From Thermococcus cleftensis (GTDB taxonomy: Archaea; Methanobacteriota_B; Thermococci; Thermococcales; Thermococcaceae): a stretch of DNA of 64,000 nucleotides. Positions 15,923-25,571 of this stretch are shown here, piece by piece; position 1 is the first letter of the stretch; every line of letters starts with the position of its first letter. The notes under the pieces were generated by a model. It made no database searches, was not told the DNA's origin, and worked only from the letters and a program-made list of their open reading frames with translations. The stretch lies in assembly GCF_000265525.1 (NCBI RefSeq), contig NC_018015.1, positions 1,772,322 through 1,836,321 of the forward strand, read 5' to 3'. A program made the translations under genes and the position numbers.

Positions 15923-16678
15923 ATGATAGAGGAGGCGGCAAAACTTCTCGCCCGTTCGAGGTTCGCCATAGCCTTCACCGGGGCCGGAATAAGCGCGGAA
16001 AGCGGGGTGCCGACCTTCAGAGGCTTCAACGGGCTATGGAAAAAGCATCGCCCGGAGGAGCTGGCAACGCCAGAGGCCTTTGAGAAGGACCCTCACCTCG
16101 TCTGGGAGCTCTACAGGTGGAGAATGAACCTGATAAGGAAAGCCAGACCGAACAGCGCCCACCACGCCTTAGCGGAGCTTGAGGAGATGGGGATTCTGAA
16201 GGCCGTCATCACCCAGAACGTCGATGACCTCCACCGGGAGGCCGGAACCAAAAACCTCATCGAGCTCCACGGCAACATATTCCGCGTTAGGTGCACCTCC
16301 TGCTCCTACCGCGAGAACCTGAAGGAGAGTGGAAGACTGGAGGAGTTCCTGGCCGAGAAGGAACTCCCGAGATGCCCGCGCTGCGGCTCTCTCCTGAGGC
16401 CCGACGTCGTGTGGTTCAATGAACCGCTCCCAAGAAAGGCGCTTGACGAAGCTTTCAAGCTCGCGGAGAGGGCTGATCTTGTTCTCGTCATAGGGACGAG
16501 CGGGGTGGTTTACCCTGCCGCCTACGTTCCTCAGATAGTCAAGGAGACAGGGGGGAAGGTCATCGAAATTAACCCAGAGGAGAGCGGCATAACGCCGATT
16601 GCAGACGTCTTCCTGCGCTGTCCTGCCGGACAGGCTATGGAAAAGCTCATGCCAAGGATAAAGGAGCTGGTAAGATGA
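15923..16678 (+). CDS. cobB: NAD-dependent protein deacylase (Sir2 family)
   Basis: Encodes 251 residues. [15 protein letters not shown] binds [14 protein letters not shown] closes the pocket, His116 in ELHGNIF is the catalytic base, and Cys124, Cys127, Cys151 and Cys154 bind the structural zinc. Ala-x-x-x-Tyr-type residues (WELYRWRMN) suggest a class III-like desuccinylase tendency, but this is inference. Targets in archaea include Alba and metabolic enzymes. I start at 15923 rather than at the earlier in-frame codon at 15833, because the TATA box lies between them. The stop overlaps the next start (ATGA). Confidence 0.94.
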   Translation: MIEEAAKLLARSRFAIAFTGAGISAESGVPTFRGFNGLWKKHRPEELATPEAFEKDPHLVWELYRWRMNLIRKARPNSAHHALAELEEMGILKAVITQNVDDLHREAGTKNLIELHGNIFRVRCTSCSYRENLKESGRLEEFLAEKELPRCPRCGSLLRPDVVWFNEPLPRKALDEAFKLAERADLVLVIGTSGVVYPAAYVPQIVKETGGKVIEINPEESGITPIADVFLRCPAGQAMEKLMPRIKELVR

Positions 16679-17085
16679 AGGGGAAGGTACTTTTGGTGGG
16701 CTTCGGCCCTGATGAAGCCGGCCTGCTGAGAGATTCCCTTCCTGTTCCGGTCTTTGAGGTTCCCGAGTACTGCCGGGACTGGGTGGTGGGTGAGATAGTT
16801 GAAAAGGCCGAGAAGCTGAGCGGCTCCTGCTACTGGCACCTCATGAGGTTCCTCATAATGCACGGCCTCGACAACGAAACGCTGAAGGAGGTAATCCGAT
16901 CCGTTAAGTCCCTCAACCTAGGGAGGGTCATCTTCGCCACCACGACGGAAACCTCGCTCACCTGGAAGCTGGAGGACCTGCTCAACGAGCTTTTGGCTGA
17001 GGACGAGTACTTCAGGGCCATGAGGTGGGCCAGGAGGGAGGCCAGGGGGAGGAAAGGGCCTTTCCTCGACTTGGAGAAGGGTTAA
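16675..17085 (+). CDS. DUF3783 domain protein
   Basis: Encodes 136 residues and is translationally coupled to the sirtuin gene by a four-base overlap. The C-terminal half ([35 protein letters not shown]) matches the short DUF3783 domain, whose function is unknown. The N-terminal half is alpha/beta ([18 protein letters not shown]). Its coupling suggests a role related to acyl-lysine or NAD metabolism, but nothing in the sequence proves this. Confidence 0.8.
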   Translation: MKGKVLLVGFGPDEAGLLRDSLPVPVFEVPEYCRDWVVGEIVEKAEKLSGSCYWHLMRFLIMHGLDNETLKEVIRSVKSLNLGRVIFATTTETSLTWKLEDLLNELLAEDEYFRAMRWARREARGRKGPFLDLEKG

Positions 17086-17088
17086 ATA
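17078..17088 (+). promoter_or_regulatory. TATA box for the HAD phosphatase gene
   Basis: GGGTTAAATAG overlaps the stop codon of the DUF3783 gene and lies about 35 bases from the ATG at 17120, which has a GGTGAGG ribosome site. Confidence 0.45.
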
Positions 17089-17119
17089 GTGCCCCCTCCA
17101 ATCACAGGGGGGTGAGGGA

Positions 17120-17848
17120 ATGATAAGGGTCGTGTTCTTCGACCTGGACGACACGCTCGTGGACACGAGCAGACTGGCGGAGATGGCGAGGCGGAACGCG
17201 ATAGAGAACATGATACGCCACGGTCTTCCCGTTGATTTCGACACGGCTTACGGCGAGCTCCTCGAGCTGATAAGCGAGTACGGGAGCAACTTTAACAGGC
17301 ACTTCGACTACCTCCTCAGGCGCCTCGACCTTCCCAGCAACCCCAAGTGGGTAGCCGCTGGAGTAATAGCCTACCACAACACCAAGTTCGCCTACCTGCG
17401 GACTGTGAAGGGCGTCAGGAGGGTTCTGCTGGAGCTTCAGAAGTCTGGCTACAGGCTGGGCATAATAACCGACGGCGACCCCATAAAGCAGTGGGAAAAG
17501 ATCCTCCGCCTCGAGCTCGATGCCTACTTCGACGAGGTGTTCATATCCGACTACCTCGGCGTCAAGAAGCCCCACAGAAAGATATTCGAGAAGGCCCTGA
17601 AGAAGATGGGAGTCGAACCCGATGAGGCCGTGATGGTCGGCGACAGGCTCTACTCCGACATCTACGGGGCGAAGCAGGTGGGAATGAACACAGTCTGGTT
17701 CCGCTACGGGAAGCGCGCTGATAAGGAGCTTGAGTACATCGACTACGCGGACTTTACCATCGACAGCCTCGAGGAAGTGCCCAGAATAGTGAGGGGACTG
17801 AGCGATGAGGGGGAAGAGCGTTCAGATTCGGAAGTTCATGCTGATTGA
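17120..17848 (+). CDS. HAD-superfamily phosphatase
   Basis: Encodes 242 residues. The four HAD motifs are present: [10 protein letters not shown] (nucleophile Asp8 and general acid Asp10 region), IITDGD (motif II Thr), the Lys of [14 protein letters not shown] (motif III) and [17 protein letters not shown] (motif IV). A helical cap lies between motifs I and II. It removes phosphate from a small metabolite; homologues in Thermococcus have been studied structurally but the physiological substrate is not clear from sequence. It overlaps the next gene by 44 bases. Confidence 0.92.
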   Translation: MIRVVFFDLDDTLVDTSRLAEMARRNAIENMIRHGLPVDFDTAYGELLELISEYGSNFNRHFDYLLRRLDLPSNPKWVAAGVIAYHNTKFAYLRTVKGVRRVLLELQKSGYRLGIITDGDPIKQWEKILRLELDAYFDEVFISDYLGVKKPHRKIFEKALKKMGVEPDEAVMVGDRLYSDIYGAKQVGMNTVWFRYGKRADKELEYIDYADFTIDSLEEVPRIVRGLSDEGEERSDSEVHAD

Positions 17849-18386
17849 CAGCTCATACAAGTCGAGGATCCTCCGCGGCGACAAGGTGACCACGATACGC
17901 TACGGCGACTACGAGGCGAAGCCGGGGAGCGAGATCTACCTCGTGATAACGCCGAGCGACACCGCCATAGCCAAGGTGAGGATAACGAAGGTCGAGAAAA
18001 AGAAAGTTAAGGAACTCACCAATGAAGATGCCAAGCTCGACGGCTTCTCCGATGTCAGGGAACTCGTCAGGGAGCTGAACAAAATCTACGGCGAGCTCCA
18101 CGGCGACGACGAGGTCACTGTGATAGGCTTCGAGGTGGTCAAGCGCTTTGATGACGGGATTCCTCTGAAGTGGCTCAAGGGTCTCAACTACCGCGAGCCG
18201 GCTGAGATAGCGCGCCTTTACCTCGAAAACAGGGAAAAGCTCAACCTCAACCGCGAGACCGACTTCATAATGCGTCGCATCTACAACGAGGGCCTTGGAA
18301 GGGCCGTCAGGACCTTCGGGCCTAAGAGGGTTCAGGGAGCGCTCCTCAAGACCTACCACGCGCTCTACGCGGCGGGGGTAATCTGA
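17805..18386 (+). CDS. ASCH-domain (PUA-like) protein
   Basis: Encodes 193 residues. The first 110 residues form an ASCH domain ([21 protein letters not shown] is the hallmark G-x-K-x-x-T-x-R segment, with EIYLVIT and VIGFEVV strands), a fold proposed to bind RNA. The C-terminal 80 residues are helical ([31 protein letters not shown]). The long 44-base overlap with the HAD gene suggests either coupling or a downstream start at the ATG at 17838 (MLIDSSYK). Confidence 0.85.
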   Translation: MRGKSVQIRKFMLIDSSYKSRILRGDKVTTIRYGDYEAKPGSEIYLVITPSDTAIAKVRITKVEKKKVKELTNEDAKLDGFSDVRELVRELNKIYGELHGDDEVTVIGFEVVKRFDDGIPLKWLKGLNYREPAEIARLYLENREKLNLNRETDFIMRRIYNEGLGRAVRTFGPKRVQGALLKTYHALYAAGVI

Positions 18387-18400
18387 GTCAGTGAGAGAAA

Positions 18401-18411
18401 AGCTTTTTTAC
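18401..18411 (+). promoter_or_regulatory. TATA box of the PAP2 phosphatase gene
   Basis: AGCTTTTTTAC lies 25-34 bases before the ATG at 18435 with no ribosome site between, so this mRNA also appears leaderless. Confidence 0.4.
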
Positions 18412-18434
18412 GGCTTCATCTTTCTTTAAACGCT

Positions 18435-19010
18435 ATGAAGGGGGTTAAGTTCGACGCCAGATTCACCGCGCTCACGGTAGGGGTCCTTGTCGTTCTGGTT
18501 CTCCAGGCGGCCGGTTTACTCTACGGAATCAACGAACGGGTCAACTCAAGTCTTCCCCTCATCGACACCCCCCTGATGAACTTTCTAACCGCCTTCGGAG
18601 GGGACCTCTTTCTCTTCTCCTTCGCCGCCCTCGTGCTCTATCTCGACTGGAGGGAGAAAGGGAGGCCCTCCCTGAAAACGGCCTCGTTTCTCTTGTCCAT
18701 CGTTGTTGGCCTCGCCGCCGTTGGCGCTCTCAAGCTCGTCTTCGCCGAGCCGAGGCCCATCGCCTACGGCTCTGGCGTGGGAAGCTACGCCTTTCCCTCC
18801 GGCCACACCTTTAGAGCCGCGATCATAGCGGCCTACGGCTCGGATCGCTGGAGGAAGTACGCCCCCCTGTTCTGGGCCTATGCTGTCGGGATAGCCCTCA
18901 CCAGGCTCCTCCTCCACGTCCACTGGTTGGGCGATGTTCTCTTCAGCCTGCTTTTCGCCCCCTGGCTCTACCTCCTGCTCAAATCACTCCTCGGAGGGAG
19001 GTTTGAATGA
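18435..19010 (+). CDS. PAP2-family membrane phosphatase
   Basis: Encodes 191 residues with about five to six membrane helices. The three catalytic motifs are present in order: KLVFAEPRP (C1), PSGHT (C2) and RLLLHVHWLGDV (C3, nucleophilic His of SR-x5-H-x3-D type). The family dephosphorylates isoprenyl pyrophosphates or lipid phosphates at the membrane. In this archaeon a recycling role for dolichyl pyrophosphate in glycosylation is possible. Its stop overlaps the next start by four bases. Confidence 0.92.
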   Translation: MKGVKFDARFTALTVGVLVVLVLQAAGLLYGINERVNSSLPLIDTPLMNFLTAFGGDLFLFSFAALVLYLDWREKGRPSLKTASFLLSIVVGLAAVGALKLVFAEPRPIAYGSGVGSYAFPSGHTFRAAIIAAYGSDRWRKYAPLFWAYAVGIALTRLLLHVHWLGDVLFSLLFAPWLYLLLKSLLGGRFE

Positions 19011-19468
19011 ACGGTTTCCTTGAGGTCTTCCTGCTCTCGCTGATTCCAACCTTTGAGGGGCGCTATGCCATAGTCTATGGCATCGGCATGGGCTATCCCC
19101 CCTGGGAAACGCTTTTGGCCGCTTCCCTCGGCGTTCTGCTCCTCTCGCTTGTCCTTCCCGCTCTGCTCCCCTACATAGACAGGCTGATGCTCTGGCTTGA
19201 GGGAACCTTTCTCAGGAAAATCGCTCACCTCTACCTGTACTACGTCGAGCGGGTCAGGAAGAAGGCCCACCCCTACGTGGAGAAGTGGGGCTTCATCGGG
19301 CTGACGATTTTTGTTGCAATCCCGCTCCCCGGAACCGGCGTCTGGACCGGGGCTTTAGCTGCGTACCTGCTCGGGATAGAGAAGAGACAGACGGTTCCGG
19401 CGTTGATCCTCGGCGGGCTTTTGAGCATGGCGATAACGCTCCTCCCAGCGCTGGGGCTGTTTGGGTAA
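19007..19468 (+). CDS. Small membrane protein, Sm_multidrug_ex family
   Basis: Encodes 153 residues with about four membrane helices, coupled to the PAP2 gene by a four-base overlap. The N-terminal SLIPTFEGRYAIVYGIGMG and the central FVAIPLPGTGVWTGALAAYLLG are landmarks of the COG2426 / putative small multidrug export family. The export name is historical; the P-x-P-G-T-G re-entrant-like motif resembles DedA proteins, which would fit a lipid-carrier transport role beside a PAP2 phosphatase. That link is inference. Confidence 0.85.
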   Translation: MNGFLEVFLLSLIPTFEGRYAIVYGIGMGYPPWETLLAASLGVLLLSLVLPALLPYIDRLMLWLEGTFLRKIAHLYLYYVERVRKKAHPYVEKWGFIGLTIFVAIPLPGTGVWTGALAAYLLGIEKRQTVPALILGGLLSMAITLLPALGLFG

Positions 19469-19476
19469 AAGGAAAG

Positions 19477-20757
19477 TCATGAAAGCTCCTTCCCCATGGT
19501 TTCCTCTCCCAGTGCCAGAACGTCGAGCGCCCCTGCTATTGCCATGGCCGCGATGATGAGAACCGCTATCGCCGCCCCGCTGGCTTCCATCACCTTCCCT
19601 GCCAGTATCGGGGCTATTCCGCCGCCCATCCTCGCCATCGCCCCGGCCCAGCCTGTTCCGGTGCCCCTGACGGCTGTTGGGTAAAGCTCCGGCGTGTAGG
19701 CGTATATCGCACCCCAAGCGCCGAGGTTGAAGAAGCTGAAGAGTATGGCGCTCGCTATTATCGCTGCCTCGTTGCCGGAGTTGGCCGCGAAGTAGAAGCC
19801 GACGCCGGCTATTCCTGAAAGCAGCAGGTAGTAGGATAGGGTTTTCTTCCTCCCAATCCGTTCGAGAAGGTAAGCGGCACTCCAGTAGCCGGGCAGCTGA
19901 GCTATCGCCGTGATGATGAAGTACTGGAAGCTCTTGAAGACTGTGATTCCAAGCGTAGCGGAGAGGAACTTCGGAAGCCATATGAAGAAGCCGTAGTAGG
20001 CGAATGCTATGCTGAACCAGGCTATCGTGAGCATGAGCGTAACTCTTCCGTACTTTCTCCAGAGGTCCCCGACCGAGATTCTCTTTCCTTCCTCTGGCCT
20101 CTCAAGTTTAACCTTCACCCCGAATATCTCCCTGATGGTCTCCTCGGCCTCTTTAACCCTTCCCTTGATGAGCAGGTAGCGGGGCGACTCCGGGAGGGTG
20201 AAGAGCAGGGGCAAGAGCAGTATTATCGCGCCGCCGAAGAGCAGTATGCTCCTCCAGTCGGCCCCGACGAGAATGGCCACGACGCCGATTATTATCGTGC
20301 CTATCGCCCAGAAGCTCTCCAAGATGGAGATCATGGCACCCCTTACCGACTTCGGCATGAACTCGGCGAAGTACGAGCTTGCAACCGGCAGGGAGCCGCC
20401 GAGACCGAGGCCAACGATGAAGCGCAGGGCTATAAGCTGATCCAGGTTTCCTGAGAAGGAGCTGACTATCGAGCCGATAGAGAAAGTGGCAACTGCAAGG
20501 GTAAGCGTCTTCTTCCGTCCAATCCTGTCCGCGAGGTAGCCGAAGAGCCACGCGCCGAAGAGCATGCCGAAGAGGGCCGCCGAGCCGAGGGAGCCGAGCT
20601 TCGCGAGGCTTCCCTGAAAGGCCGGGTCGTTCTTAAGCAGGGCGATGACGAAGCCCGCCGAGATGGTGTTCACCGCTATGAACGCCCAAACCGTCCCGAG
20701 GATAGCCAAAAGCGTGTAGTGGAACTTATTCAACCTGGAGTTCTCGATGACCTCCAC
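19477..20757 (-). CDS. MFS transporter, sugar-porter/SV2-like
   Basis: Encodes about 426 residues with twelve predicted helices. GYLADRIGRKKTL and its second-half counterpart LLERIGRKKTL are the MFS loop 2-3 signatures, and ALRFIVGLGLGGSLPVASSYFAE and PESPRYL are typical of sugar or organic-acid porters. The start is taken at GTG 20757, which has GGTGG at good spacing; TTG 20763 is possible. The gene is convergent with the preceding membrane gene and divergent from a second, unrelated MFS gene. The substrate is unknown. Confidence 0.88.
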   Translation of the reverse strand: MEVIENSRLNKFHYTLLAILGTVWAFIAVNTISAGFVIALLKNDPAFQGSLAKLGSLGSAALFGMLFGAWLFGYLADRIGRKKTLTLAVATFSIGSIVSSFSGNLDQLIALRFIVGLGLGGSLPVASSYFAEFMPKSVRGAMISILESFWAIGTIIIGVVAILVGADWRSILLFGGAIILLLPLLFTLPESPRYLLIKGRVKEAEETIREIFGVKVKLERPEEGKRISVGDLWRKYGRVTLMLTIAWFSIAFAYYGFFIWLPKFLSATLGITVFKSFQYFIITAIAQLPGYWSAAYLLERIGRKKTLSYYLLLSGIAGVGFYFAANSGNEAAIIASAILFSFFNLGAWGAIYAYTPELYPTAVRGTGTGWAGAMARMGGGIAPILAGKVMEASGAAIAVLIIAAMAIAGALDVLALGEETMGKELS

Positions 20758-20963
20758 TCCCAACCACCCGACTTCATTTGTATGAAGAAGTTTTTAAGCG
20801 TTTTCTCGGTTGTTCCGTCTTGTTACTCAGATTTGGGCAATCTCCCGGAGATTCTGGAAAGTAACGTGACTCTGTGTTCTCCGACGCCGGGTGTTATGCC
20901 CGTTGCGTCATTCAAAAACCTTAAATCTTCCCGACGGCCAACTTTCCATCCCCGGGTGGTGAA

Positions 20964-22154
20964 ATGGAATGGCTTGGACGCTTTAAGCTCCTCTTCGCCC
21001 TGACCTACGCCGGATTTCTGGGCAACATAGCCGTTATATACTACCTTTCACGGGGCCTGAGCTACGGCGAGATAGGTCTCGCGACGGCCGTTGCCGGGCT
21101 AGGTTTCTTTCTGTTTGAGGTTCCAACGGGGGTTATCGGGGACAAGGTGAGCAGAAAAACAAGCGTGCTGATTGGTTTCATTATAATGCCGTTTTCAACG
21201 TCCCTCCTCCTCTTTCTGAGAAGCTTCTGGGTTCTCCTGCTCCATGAACTCCTAGGAACCCTCGGGGCGTCCTTTGTCAGCGGGAGCATTCAGGCGTGGC
21301 TCTTTGACAACCTCAGGGCGGAGGGCATGGAAGGTCAGTTCAGGGAGATATGGCGCTCAATCCAAAAGCTTGCCCTGATAGTCAGCTCTGCCACAACCGT
21401 TGCCGGGGGGTTCATAGCCCAGTTCTTTGGCTTCGAGGTGGCCATAGCCCTTACGGCCGTCCTTCAGGTGTTCCTGATTCCCCTCGCCTTTAGCATACCC
21501 GAGATGGGCTTTTCCAAACCCGAACTTTCCTACACCCTCCACCTTCTGAGCTCGTGGCGTGAACTCAGGAAGCCGGAAATCTCGTGGCTCATCGCCTACC
21601 TCCTCTCGGTCACGCTCGCCCTTGGGCAGTTCAGGAAGTTCTTCGAGCCCTACCTGGGAGACATCTTGGCAGCTTACCTTGGGACGACGATAATGGGGAC
21701 CCTTGGAATACTCGGACTCGTCGAGGTGCTCGTTAGAACAGTCCCCCGGTACATGGGGATCGCCCTCCGCGGGAGGGCCGGCCGCATCCTTCACGGGCTT
21801 GCCCCCGTTGGCATACCCCTGGCAACCGTTCTCTCGGTCCTTTACCACAATCCCCTGATTATAGTCCTCCTTGGAGTTGCCGCATCGCTCCTTGCCTCTG
21901 CGTTTACCTTTAACTTCTCGGTCGAATTCCAGAAGAGGGTTTCGAGCGAGAAGAGGGCGACGGTGGTATCGCTGAGGAACATGGTTCTCGCCTTTGCAAC
22001 TTCTGCGTTCTATGTGGTTTATGGCTTTGCAACGGACTCCCTCGGCCTTTCAAGGGCGAGACTTCTCTTCGCGCTGGGTTTTCTCGTTGTTGGAGGTTTG
22101 TTCAAGTTTCTGAGCGCCGGCCCCCTCAGGGGTTACCTGGGGTTTGAGGCATGA
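20964..22154 (+). CDS. MFS transporter
   Basis: Encodes 396 residues with twelve predicted helices. The loop 2-3 signature is GVIGDKVSRKTSVL, and FEVPTGVIGD and SGSIQAWLFDNLR match the group of MFS proteins often annotated as drug or unknown-solute exporters. It follows a GGTGGTGAA ribosome site. The 206-base divergent region before it holds AT-rich TATA candidates for both directions (TTTTTAAG near 20790, CCTTAAATC near 20921) and nothing else I can identify. Confidence 0.86.
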   Translation: MEWLGRFKLLFALTYAGFLGNIAVIYYLSRGLSYGEIGLATAVAGLGFFLFEVPTGVIGDKVSRKTSVLIGFIIMPFSTSLLLFLRSFWVLLLHELLGTLGASFVSGSIQAWLFDNLRAEGMEGQFREIWRSIQKLALIVSSATTVAGGFIAQFFGFEVAIALTAVLQVFLIPLAFSIPEMGFSKPELSYTLHLLSSWRELRKPEISWLIAYLLSVTLALGQFRKFFEPYLGDILAAYLGTTIMGTLGILGLVEVLVRTVPRYMGIALRGRAGRILHGLAPVGIPLATVLSVLYHNPLIIVLLGVAASLLASAFTFNFSVEFQKRVSSEKRATVVSLRNMVLAFATSAFYVVYGFATDSLGLSRARLLFALGFLVVGGLFKFLSAGPLRGYLGFEA

Positions 22155-22196
22155 CTCCAGCTTAACAGGTAAAAAAAGAGGCATAAAAAGAAAGAC

Positions 22197-23519
22197 TCAC
22201 TTCGTTGCCCTCGTTATGCCGACGTCTTCAACGAGAACGTAGGGCGTCGAAACCGGCGTGCTGACCTCCCACCAGTGGATGTGGTGGCTCTCCTTTCCGA
22301 GGGCCTTGATTCCTTCAAGGATCCTCTGGAGGTTGTCGCTCACGCGGATGTTCCTTATCGGCCTCAGCTCGCCGTTCTCAATGAGGAAGATGCCATCGCG
22401 CGGTATCGTGGAAAAGTCCCCGGTTACGTAGTTCTGGAAGCGGGTGTACCAGACGTTGGTGATGTATATGCCCCTTTTAACCTCGCTGAAGAGTTCGGCC
22501 TTCGAGTAGTCCCCAGGCTCAAGGACGATGTTCCAGGCGTGGGGCATTATTAAGCCTGCGTTGGCAGTAGTTTCCGTTCCGTACTTCCTTGCCAGGCTCG
22601 TGTTGAGCAGGAAAGTCTTGAAGGTTCCCTTCTCGATTATCGTCGTTTCCCTCGTAGGCACTCCTTCGTCGTCGAACTTCCTGCTTCCATAGCCGTTGGG
22701 CATGTTTCCGACGTCTTTAATGGTGACTATTTCGCTCGCGACCTTCTGACCGAGCTTGTTCACCAGGAAGGAGAAGCCCGCCTCCGCGGCGTAGGCTGAG
22801 GTCATGAAGCTCATGTAGCTCAGCAGGTTTGCAAAGGCCAGCGGGTCAAAGATGACGTCGAACCTTCCCTCAGGCCCCTGGACGGGGTCTCTGGCCATGT
22901 GAGCTATCTCCCCCGCCTTTCTGCCCGCGCTCTCGGGGTCAAATCTCTTGAGGACGCGAGCCGAGTTCGTCCCGTGGCCGCTCTCAAGGTCGCCCACGAA
23001 AGCCCTAACGCTTATCTCTATCCCCGTGCCCTCGTCGAAAGCTTCCACTCCGTTGCTCGTGGTCAGGTAAACCCTGTCATGGTCGGTGTAGAGAACACCG
23101 GCGACGCGTTTGGCCCCTTCGCTCAGGGCGGTGTTTATGGCGGTTTCAACGTAGTCGTTCGGCTCGTCCAGCTCGACTATGGCCCTATCGAAGGTCTCAG
23201 GGATGTTCCTGTACTCAAAGGGCCCCTCGGCGATGCCGTAGTAGTCCTCCTTCGGGGCCATTCCCTTCATGTTCGCTAGCAGGGTTTTCAAAGTCCGCTC
23301 TATGTTCTCTTCGCTCAGCTCGGTTATGGTGGTGCTCGCTATTCTCTTCTCAAGCTCAACGAAGAGCTCCACCTTCCTCTCGTGCCAGTTCTTGGCGACG
23401 GTTATCTCGTTGTTGGCGAAGCGCACCTGCCTGCGGTCGGTCTCATAACCCAGAACCACGACGTCACCGAAGCCCAGCTCCTCCGCCTTCTTCAGTATGA
23501 ACTCGTTAAGCTCAAACAT
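22197..23519 (-). CDS. pmbA: TldE/PmbA-type metalloprotease subunit
   Basis: Encodes 440 residues. It belongs to the TldD/PmbA family but, like other TldE subunits, lacks the HExxxH metal site present in TldD. The family pair forms a heterodimer that degrades small unfolded peptides. RDGIFLIENGELRPIRNIRVSDN near the C-terminus is the conserved PmbA block. The start at 23519 follows GGGGGAG and lies ten bases after the TldD stop; the longer open frame covers TldD codons and is not real. Confidence 0.92.
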   Translation of the reverse strand: MFELNEFILKKAEELGFGDVVVLGYETDRRQVRFANNEITVAKNWHERKVELFVELEKRIASTTITELSEENIERTLKTLLANMKGMAPKEDYYGIAEGPFEYRNIPETFDRAIVELDEPNDYVETAINTALSEGAKRVAGVLYTDHDRVYLTTSNGVEAFDEGTGIEISVRAFVGDLESGHGTNSARVLKRFDPESAGRKAGEIAHMARDPVQGPEGRFDVIFDPLAFANLLSYMSFMTSAYAAEAGFSFLVNKLGQKVASEIVTIKDVGNMPNGYGSRKFDDEGVPTRETTIIEKGTFKTFLLNTSLARKYGTETTANAGLIMPHAWNIVLEPGDYSKAELFSEVKRGIYITNVWYTRFQNYVTGDFSTIPRDGIFLIENGELRPIRNIRVSDNLQRILEGIKALGKESHHIHWWEVSTPVSTPYVLVEDVGITRATK

Positions 23520-23529
23520 CTCCCCCACC

Positions 23530-24948
23530 TCACGGCCTCCTGAGAGGTACCTCGCGAAGCCTCGCGTGCGCTCCACCCATCCAGACCGGGACGCCTTGGC
23601 CGGGTTCACCCTTTCCACAGGTTCCGGGGTAGAACTCGACCTCCTTGCCAACGGCATCGACGCTGCTCCACAAAGCTCTGGTGGTTATCTCGAGGATCGG
23701 CCTCCTGACCGGGTGCTTCAGCTCGCCGTTCTCGATTAGGTAGGCCTCCCTTCCGATGTACCTCTGCTGGTAACGCCTGTCGTCGATGTTCCACTCGTTG
23801 AAGGACACCATGTAAACGCCGAGCTTGACGTCCTCGATCAGCTCCTCGAAGGAGTAATCACCGGGCGCGAGGTAGGTGTTGGCCATTCTCACAATCGGCT
23901 CGCGGTTGTAGTTTATCGCCCTCGCGGAGGCGTTGGAGCGCTGGCCGAGCTTGTAGGCATATTCCCTGTTGGTGAGGAACTCGGTGATGATTCCGTCCCT
24001 GATGAGATATCTTGGCCTCGCCTTCACCCCTTCGTCGTCGTAGAGGTAGAAGCCCCAGCTGTTCGGTATCGTCGGGTCGTCTATGACCGTGACGACCTCG
24101 CTTCCAATCCTCTCGCCGAGCATGTTCGGCTTGACGAAGCTCTCTCCCGCCTGAGCGGCTTCCCTTCCGAATATCCTGTCGGCCTCGTAGGGATGGCCAA
24201 CGCTCTCGTGGACGGCTATGCCCGCCACTTCGGGGCTTATGACCAGGTCGATCTTCCCCTCCGGGGGCCTCTTCCCCTCGTAGATGAGCCTCTTTAGTGC
24301 CTGAGCGTCCTTGACGGCCCACTTCCACGGCTCGTCCCTCTCGATGAGCTCCAATCCCCCGGAGAATGCCCTCTGGACGAAGGGGGCCTGCTCCATCTGG
24401 CCGTTCTCAAAGACGACGAGGTTGTAGGTCACCGAAACGCGCGGGATTTTGCTCTTCACGTAGGCCCCTTCGCTGGTCAGTATCTCCTTTTTCCAGAGCT
24501 GGTCAGAGTACATGAGGTAGCGCATGGGCACGTTCACGCCGGTGGCTTTGACTTCCTCCTCGATTTTCTTCAAAAGCTCGAGCTTCTCCTCCGGCGAAAC
24601 GTCGCGGAAGTCCTTCTTCATCTTGACCTTGTAGGAAACGCGGTGGAAGTCCTCATCGGAAAAACGAATCGGCTTGTTCCTTACCTTCGATGCCGCCCGG
24701 GCCAGCTTGACGGCCTTCCTGACTGCTTCGCTCACGCTCTCCCTCGTGAGGACGTTTGTACTGGCGAAGCCCATTCCCCCATCGACGAGAACCCTTACAC
24801 CGATTCCCCTGTCCGCGAGTACTTGAAGGCCTTCGGGGTTGCCGTTCTTTATCGCCAGAGAGGTGCCGTTCTTCTCCTCGAACCTCGCCTCCGCGTAGGA
24901 AGCGCCGAGTTCGAGGGCCTTCTCAACCGCGAACTCCAAAACGTCCAT
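23530..24948 (-). CDS. tldD: TldD-type zinc metalloprotease subunit
   Basis: Encodes about 472 residues. The metal site is HESVGHPYEADRI (HExxxH), followed by GSEVVTVIDDPTIPNSWGFYLYDDEG and YLIENGELKHPV, all characteristic of TldD. It forms the catalytic half of the TldD/TldE protease. The ATG at 24948 has GAGGTG six bases upstream; ATG 24954 is nearby but badly spaced. It is the first gene of a two-gene leftward operon. Confidence 0.94.
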   Translation of the reverse strand: MDVLEFAVEKALELGASYAEARFEEKNGTSLAIKNGNPEGLQVLADRGIGVRVLVDGGMGFASTNVLTRESVSEAVRKAVKLARAASKVRNKPIRFSDEDFHRVSYKVKMKKDFRDVSPEEKLELLKKIEEEVKATGVNVPMRYLMYSDQLWKKEILTSEGAYVKSKIPRVSVTYNLVVFENGQMEQAPFVQRAFSGGLELIERDEPWKWAVKDAQALKRLIYEGKRPPEGKIDLVISPEVAGIAVHESVGHPYEADRIFGREAAQAGESFVKPNMLGERIGSEVVTVIDDPTIPNSWGFYLYDDEGVKARPRYLIRDGIITEFLTNREYAYKLGQRSNASARAINYNREPIVRMANTYLAPGDYSFEELIEDVKLGVYMVSFNEWNIDDRRYQQRYIGREAYLIENGELKHPVRRPILEITTRALWSSVDAVGKEVEFYPGTCGKGEPGQGVPVWMGGAHARLREVPLRRP

Positions 24949-25074
24949 GCACATCACCTCGGTTTACTGCATAGAATAGTGCGTTCGAAAGTATAAAAGT
25001 CTTTTCGTTAAGATGGCGGTCGAAAAGCACGTAAGGTTTAAGTTTGTGGGAGCTTAGATAAGTCCGGTGGGATT

Positions 25075-25293
25075 ATGGGTGAGAGTGTGAACATTTCCCT
25101 GATACTTCGGGACATTCAGCTCATGCGCAGAAAACTGGACGAGATAGAGAAGGAGCTCCTCAAGCTGAAAATGGAAGAGCTGGACGAGGAGGAGCTCGGC
25201 GATGAAGAGCTTGAGGAGCTTGAAAATCTCTCCAGGGAGACCCTGGAAAATGGAATACCCTGGGAAGAGGCAAAGAAAGAGCTCGGCCTCTGA
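25075..25293 (+). CDS. RelB-like antitoxin
   Basis: Encodes 72 residues, almost entirely helical and highly acidic in the middle (EELDEEELGDEELEELE). The tail IPWEEAKKELGL resembles the C-terminal region by which archaeal RelB wraps around RelE. It lies ten bases upstream of the toxin gene. It has no obvious separate DNA-binding domain, as in Pyrococcus aRelB. The ATG follows CCGGTGGGATT. Confidence 0.82.
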   Translation: MGESVNISLILRDIQLMRRKLDEIEKELLKLKMEELDEEELGDEELEELENLSRETLENGIPWEEAKKELGL

Positions 25294-25303
25294 GGTGCGT
25301 TGA

Positions 25304-25570
25304 ATGACATACCAAGTTCTTCTTCACAGAAATGTCGTGAAAAATTTAAAAGATGCCCCCGAGGGCGTAAAGAAAAAGTTTGGTGAGCTGATTGAAGAGC
25401 TTAGGTTCAACCCAATACCCTCCGAGAAGTTTGACATCAAGAAGATTAAGGGGAGAAAGAACACATTTAGAGTCCGTTTGGGTGAATACAGAGTAATTTA
25501 TGAACTTCGACGAAAGGAGCTTCTTATTCTTATCGTTAAATTTGGAAAGCGGGAAAACGTATACAGGTAG
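25304..25570 (+). CDS. RelE/ParE-superfamily toxin (mRNA interferase)
   Basis: Encodes 88 residues. The fold is recognisable from the N-terminal VLLHRNVVKNLKDAP helix pair and the strand-rich core KGRKNTFRVRLGEYRVIYELR, with Arg at the expected catalytic positions and a final KFGKRENVYR. RelE cleaves mRNA in the ribosomal A site. With the acidic gene upstream it forms a typical type II toxin-antitoxin module. It ends one base before the convergent MazG-like gene. Confidence 0.9.
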   Translation: MTYQVLLHRNVVKNLKDAPEGVKKKFGELIEELRFNPIPSEKFDIKKIKGRKNTFRVRLGEYRVIYELRRKELLILIVKFGKRENVYR

Positions 25571-25571
25571 T

